Assembly: GCA_003647525.1 (NCBI GenBank)
Contig: QMMZ01000082.1
Coordinates: 1 to 7,443 of the forward strand
Reading direction: 5' to 3'
DNA: 7,443 bases
DNA from: Deltaproteobacteria bacterium
Lineage (GTDB): Bacteria; Desulfobacterota; Desulfobacteria; Desulfobacterales; ETH-SRB1
This document shows, piece after piece, positions 5,009 to 7,443 of the stretch (the stretch's first letter is position 1; every line of letters begins with the position of its first letter). The notes beneath the pieces are model-generated. The model did not search any database and had not been told where the DNA came from. It saw only the letters and a list, made by a program, of their open reading frames with translations. Made by a program: the position numbers and the translations under genes.

Positions 5009-6858
5009 AATCTCAGCAAACTAACAAATGTAAAGGTGTAATACTTGTTTCTATGCCTTGGTCGCTTTTCAGCCGTCCATCCATTCAGATAGGTACTCTG
5101 AAAGCATATCTAAAATTACAGTTCCCCTATCTCAATATAGCGGCTCATCACTTTTATTTAAAGGTGGCTGAGAATATAGGCTATAAACTATATCATTCTA
5201 TTTCAGAAAGTACCTGGCTTGCTGAAACTATATATGCTGCAATCTTATCCCCTGAAAAACTTAAAACTATTGAAAAGATCTTTTATAGGGAAGCTGGAGT
5301 TAAGCCTCTGTTTCGCAAATCAAGTTTTAAAGAACTTGTTTCAAAGGTAAGAAAGGTTACCGATGTTTTTATTGAAAGCATAAACTGGAATAAATTTTGT
5401 CTTGCAGGTTTTTCTGTAAGTCAGTGCCAGTTGACTTCCTCGCTTTATATAATTAAGCAAATAAAAATAAAACATCCTGACCTTAAAATTGTATTAGGAG
5501 GTTCGACATTTGCAGGTGCATCAAAAGAGCTGTTTAAGTTAATCCCGGAGATAGATTTCGTGGTCAAAGGCGAAGGAGAGTTACCTCTAAGCCAATTAGT
5601 ACATCACCTCGGCATTTCTAGTAAAACAGATAAAATCCCTACCATTAAAAGTGTAATCTCAAAAAAATCCATAGAAAATGATAATTCAGATATATTCTAT
5701 CAAATGGAAACACTAAGCAGCCTCCCAATGCCTGACTTTGACGATTATTTTGACCTGCTTCAAACATTTGGTTCAAATAAAACTTTTTTCCCCACTATTT
5801 TATGTGAAATTTCCAGGGGATGCTGGTGGCGCTATGCACAAAGATTAAAAAAAATTAAGGGATGTGCTTTTTGCAATCTAAACCTGCAATGGGATGGCTA
5901 TAGATCAAAAGATTATTCTAAAGTGGTTTCCGAAGTTGATAACCTTACTTCAAAGTATAAGACACTTTCCGTGGCCTTTACTGATAATGCTCTCCCTGTT
6001 AAAGAGTCTAAAAAAGTTTTTACTCAACTGAAAGAGCTTAAAAAGGATTTTCGTTTTTTTTCAGAAATACGAGCTACAACAACCATGGAAAATCTTAAAA
6101 TAATGCGTGATGCAGGAATGAGTGAAGTACAGATCGGCATAGAGTCGCTCAGCACCAGACTGCTCAAAAAAATTAATAAAGGTACCACAGCCATACAAAA
6201 TTTAGAAATTATGAAAAATTGCGAACATCTGGGAATTGTTAATAACTCAAATCTGATACTTCAATTCCCAGGTAGTGATAAGGATGATGTTGAAGAAACG
6301 CTGCGAAATTTGGAATTTGCGGCTCCATTTCGTCCTTTGCGCCAGGTTAATTTTTGGCTTGGCCTTGAAAGTCCGGTATGGCAAAATCCACAACAATTCG
6401 GAATTAAAGCATTATATAACCACCCCCGCTATGCAGATCTATTGCCACAAAATATATCTTCTTCGATGCGATTTTTAATACAAGTATATAGAGGTGATCT
6501 TGGGTGCCAGAAAAAACTTTGGAAGCCTGTCAAGCAAAGGATAAAAGCATGGAAGATGGAATATGAAGCTCTTCACAATAATGCTATTTTCGAGCCAATT
6601 CTCAGTTTTCTGGATGGCCGTGATTTTCTCATAATAATTCAAAAACAACTTAATGATAAAACATTAACTCACCGTCTTAAAGGAAAATCCAGGGAAATTT
6701 ATCTTTTTTGCCGGCATCACCGATCAATAAAAACAATATTAGAGCATTTCCATGAATTGTCAGATGATAAGATTAGTTCTTTTCTCCGAATAATGGTAAA
6801 TAAGAAATTAATGTTTGAAGAAAATAAAAATTACCTTAGTTTGGCTGTCCCAAAATAA
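5005..6858 (+). CDS. B12-type radical SAM enzyme, resembling RiPP-maturation radical SAM proteins
   Basis: Cytoplasmic iron-sulfur enzyme of 617 residues. The N terminus VSMPWSLFSRPSIQIG (15-30) and a cobalamin-binding-like domain (about 130-202; LGGSTFAG at 164-171, DFVVKGEGE at 184-192) precede the radical SAM core (about 262-450). The [4Fe-4S] cysteines are C273, C287 and C290 in RGCWW...CAFCNLN. The core continues with FTDN, SEIRATTT, GIESLS, NKGTT and LILQFPGS, then RPLRQVNFWLG. The last 60 residues resemble a small winged-helix domain ending YLSLAV. This order matches the group annotated as RiPP-maturation radical SAM (C-methyltransferase) proteins. The radical SAM call is firm; RiPP substrate and methylation are inferred. 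The cysteine spacing C-x13-C-x2-C is long, since relatives I recall have about C-x7-C-x2-C or less. No precursor peptide gene is visible. An in-frame TAA at 4978-4980 limits the start, and the ATG lacks its own ribosome site. It converges on the 5S gene. Confidence 0.9.
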   Translation: MKSQQTNKCKGVILVSMPWSLFSRPSIQIGTLKAYLKLQFPYLNIAAHHFYLKVAENIGYKLYHSISESTWLAETIYAAILSPEKLKTIEKIFYREAGVKPLFRKSSFKELVSKVRKVTDVFIESINWNKFCLAGFSVSQCQLTSSLYIIKQIKIKHPDLKIVLGGSTFAGASKELFKLIPEIDFVVKGEGELPLSQLVHHLGISSKTDKIPTIKSVISKKSIENDNSDIFYQMETLSSLPMPDFDDYFDLLQTFGSNKTFFPTILCEISRGCWWRYAQRLKKIKGCAFCNLNLQWDGYRSKDYSKVVSEVDNLTSKYKTLSVAFTDNALPVKESKKVFTQLKELKKDFRFFSEIRATTTMENLKIMRDAGMSEVQIGIESLSTRLLKKINKGTTAIQNLEIMKNCEHLGIVNNSNLILQFPGSDKDDVEETLRNLEFAAPFRPLRQVNFWLGLESPVWQNPQQFGIKALYNHPRYADLLPQNISSSMRFLIQVYRGDLGCQKKLWKPVKQRIKAWKMEYEALHNNAIFEPILSFLDGRDFLIIIQKQLNDKTLTHRLKGKSREIYLFCRHHRSIKTILEHFHELSDDKISSFLRIMVNKKLMFEENKNYLSLAVPK

Positions 6859-6890
6859 AAAAACCCGGGACCAATTTTGGTTCCGGGTTT
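6854..6890 (-). terminator. Terminator of the rRNA operon, shared with the converging gene
   Basis: Bases 6861-6873 pair with 6878-6890 in a 13-bp stem (AAACCCGGGACCA against TGGTTCCGGGTTT, one G-T pair) with an ATTT loop. On the minus strand the stem runs into seven T (6863 down to 6857), then ATTTT, a classic intrinsic terminator 9 bases past the 5S end. The T-run overlaps the last codon and stop of the radical SAM gene. On the plus strand the same hairpin is followed by TTTATAAATTTTT, so it may also end that gene's transcript. Confidence 0.9.
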
Positions 6891-6898
6891 ATAAATTT

Positions 6899-7014
<116 letters not shown>

Positions 7015-7181
7015 AAAATGTTCATCAGACTTTCAGAAAAATAATTTCTCTGTGTTATCAGTAGTCGACGTATAACTAATACGCCTTCCTCCTTCTGGCC
7101 TTGTGTAATTAATTATCTGAAAATCTAGCAAGTTTAGATATAAGCACATAAAAACGTACAATATTTGTGTCAAAAGTTTTG
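7015..7181 (-). other. 23S-5S internal transcribed spacer
   Basis: About 167 bases separate 23S from 5S, and most of it (100 bases) is copy B of the palindromic element. I see no tRNA gene in it. The remainder next to 23S (7127-7181) is AT-rich without obvious structure. RNase III processing stems usually form with the region upstream of 23S, which is outside the window. Confidence 0.85.
7027..7126. mobile_element. Palindromic element, copy B, inside the 23S-5S spacer
   Basis: This block aligns without gaps to the reverse complement of 221-320, with 8 differences in 100 bases and a 42-base identical stretch (7064-7105). The inner hairpin is unchanged (7067-7085). The outer arms have drifted: five of the eight differences fall in or beside them, so the arms pair imperfectly. 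In contrast to copy A, no TA is kept at the left tip (CA at 7026-7027). It is transcribed as part of the pre-rRNA, in the opposite orientation to copy A relative to the local transcript. Confidence 0.75.

Positions 7182-7443
<262 letters not shown>

Overview
The window looks like chromosomal DNA from an AT-rich Gram-negative bacterium, most plausibly a Desulfobacterota (Desulfobacterales-like) organism. This placement is inference. It rests on the small DRRQFSYS...PERRS...DRR protein, a QseE/QseG-like kinase and lipoprotein pair, a -24/-12 (sigma-54) promoter, a radical SAM subfamily common in that group, and a style of palindromic intergenic repeats I associate with it. No database search was possible.

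Layout from left to right. Positions 1-329 hold no gene but are packed with palindromic repeat modules. They end in a 108-bp element (217-324) with perfect 28-bp inverted arms, lying 5 bp past a stop codon. Positions 330-2400 (minus strand) are a two-gene operon: a membrane histidine kinase, then a QseG-like lipoprotein. Positions 2401-3018 are a 618-bp non-coding regulatory region with a very good sigma-54 promoter pointing right. The right-hand genes, all on the plus strand, are a 68-residue Arg/Asp-motif protein (3019-3225), a secreted modular protein with FnIII, Asp-rich and three H-lectin-like segments (3417-4823, followed by a strong terminator), and a B12-type radical SAM enzyme (5005-6858). 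The right end (minus strand) is the distal part of an rRNA operon: 23S 3' end (7182-7443), spacer, 5S (6899-7014) and terminator. It converges on the radical SAM gene, and a single hairpin sits between the two.

Two signals stand out. First, the 100-bp core of the element at 217-324 recurs, inverted and 92/100 identical without gaps, inside the 23S-5S spacer (7027-7126). This is a dispersed palindromic element found both behind a protein operon and inside a pre-rRNA. Second, the kinase/lipoprotein pair resembles the GlrK-QseG part of a system whose usual regulator (GlrR) is a sigma-54 activator. No regulator gene lies in the window, but a sigma-54 promoter reads away from the kinase toward the small protein, and a weaker one precedes the secreted protein. 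A plausible but unproven reading is that the cell-surface response controlled by the kinase includes these two genes. The radical SAM enzyme resembles RiPP-maturation enzymes but has an unusually long gap in its iron-sulfur motif and no visible precursor peptide, so its substrate is unknown.
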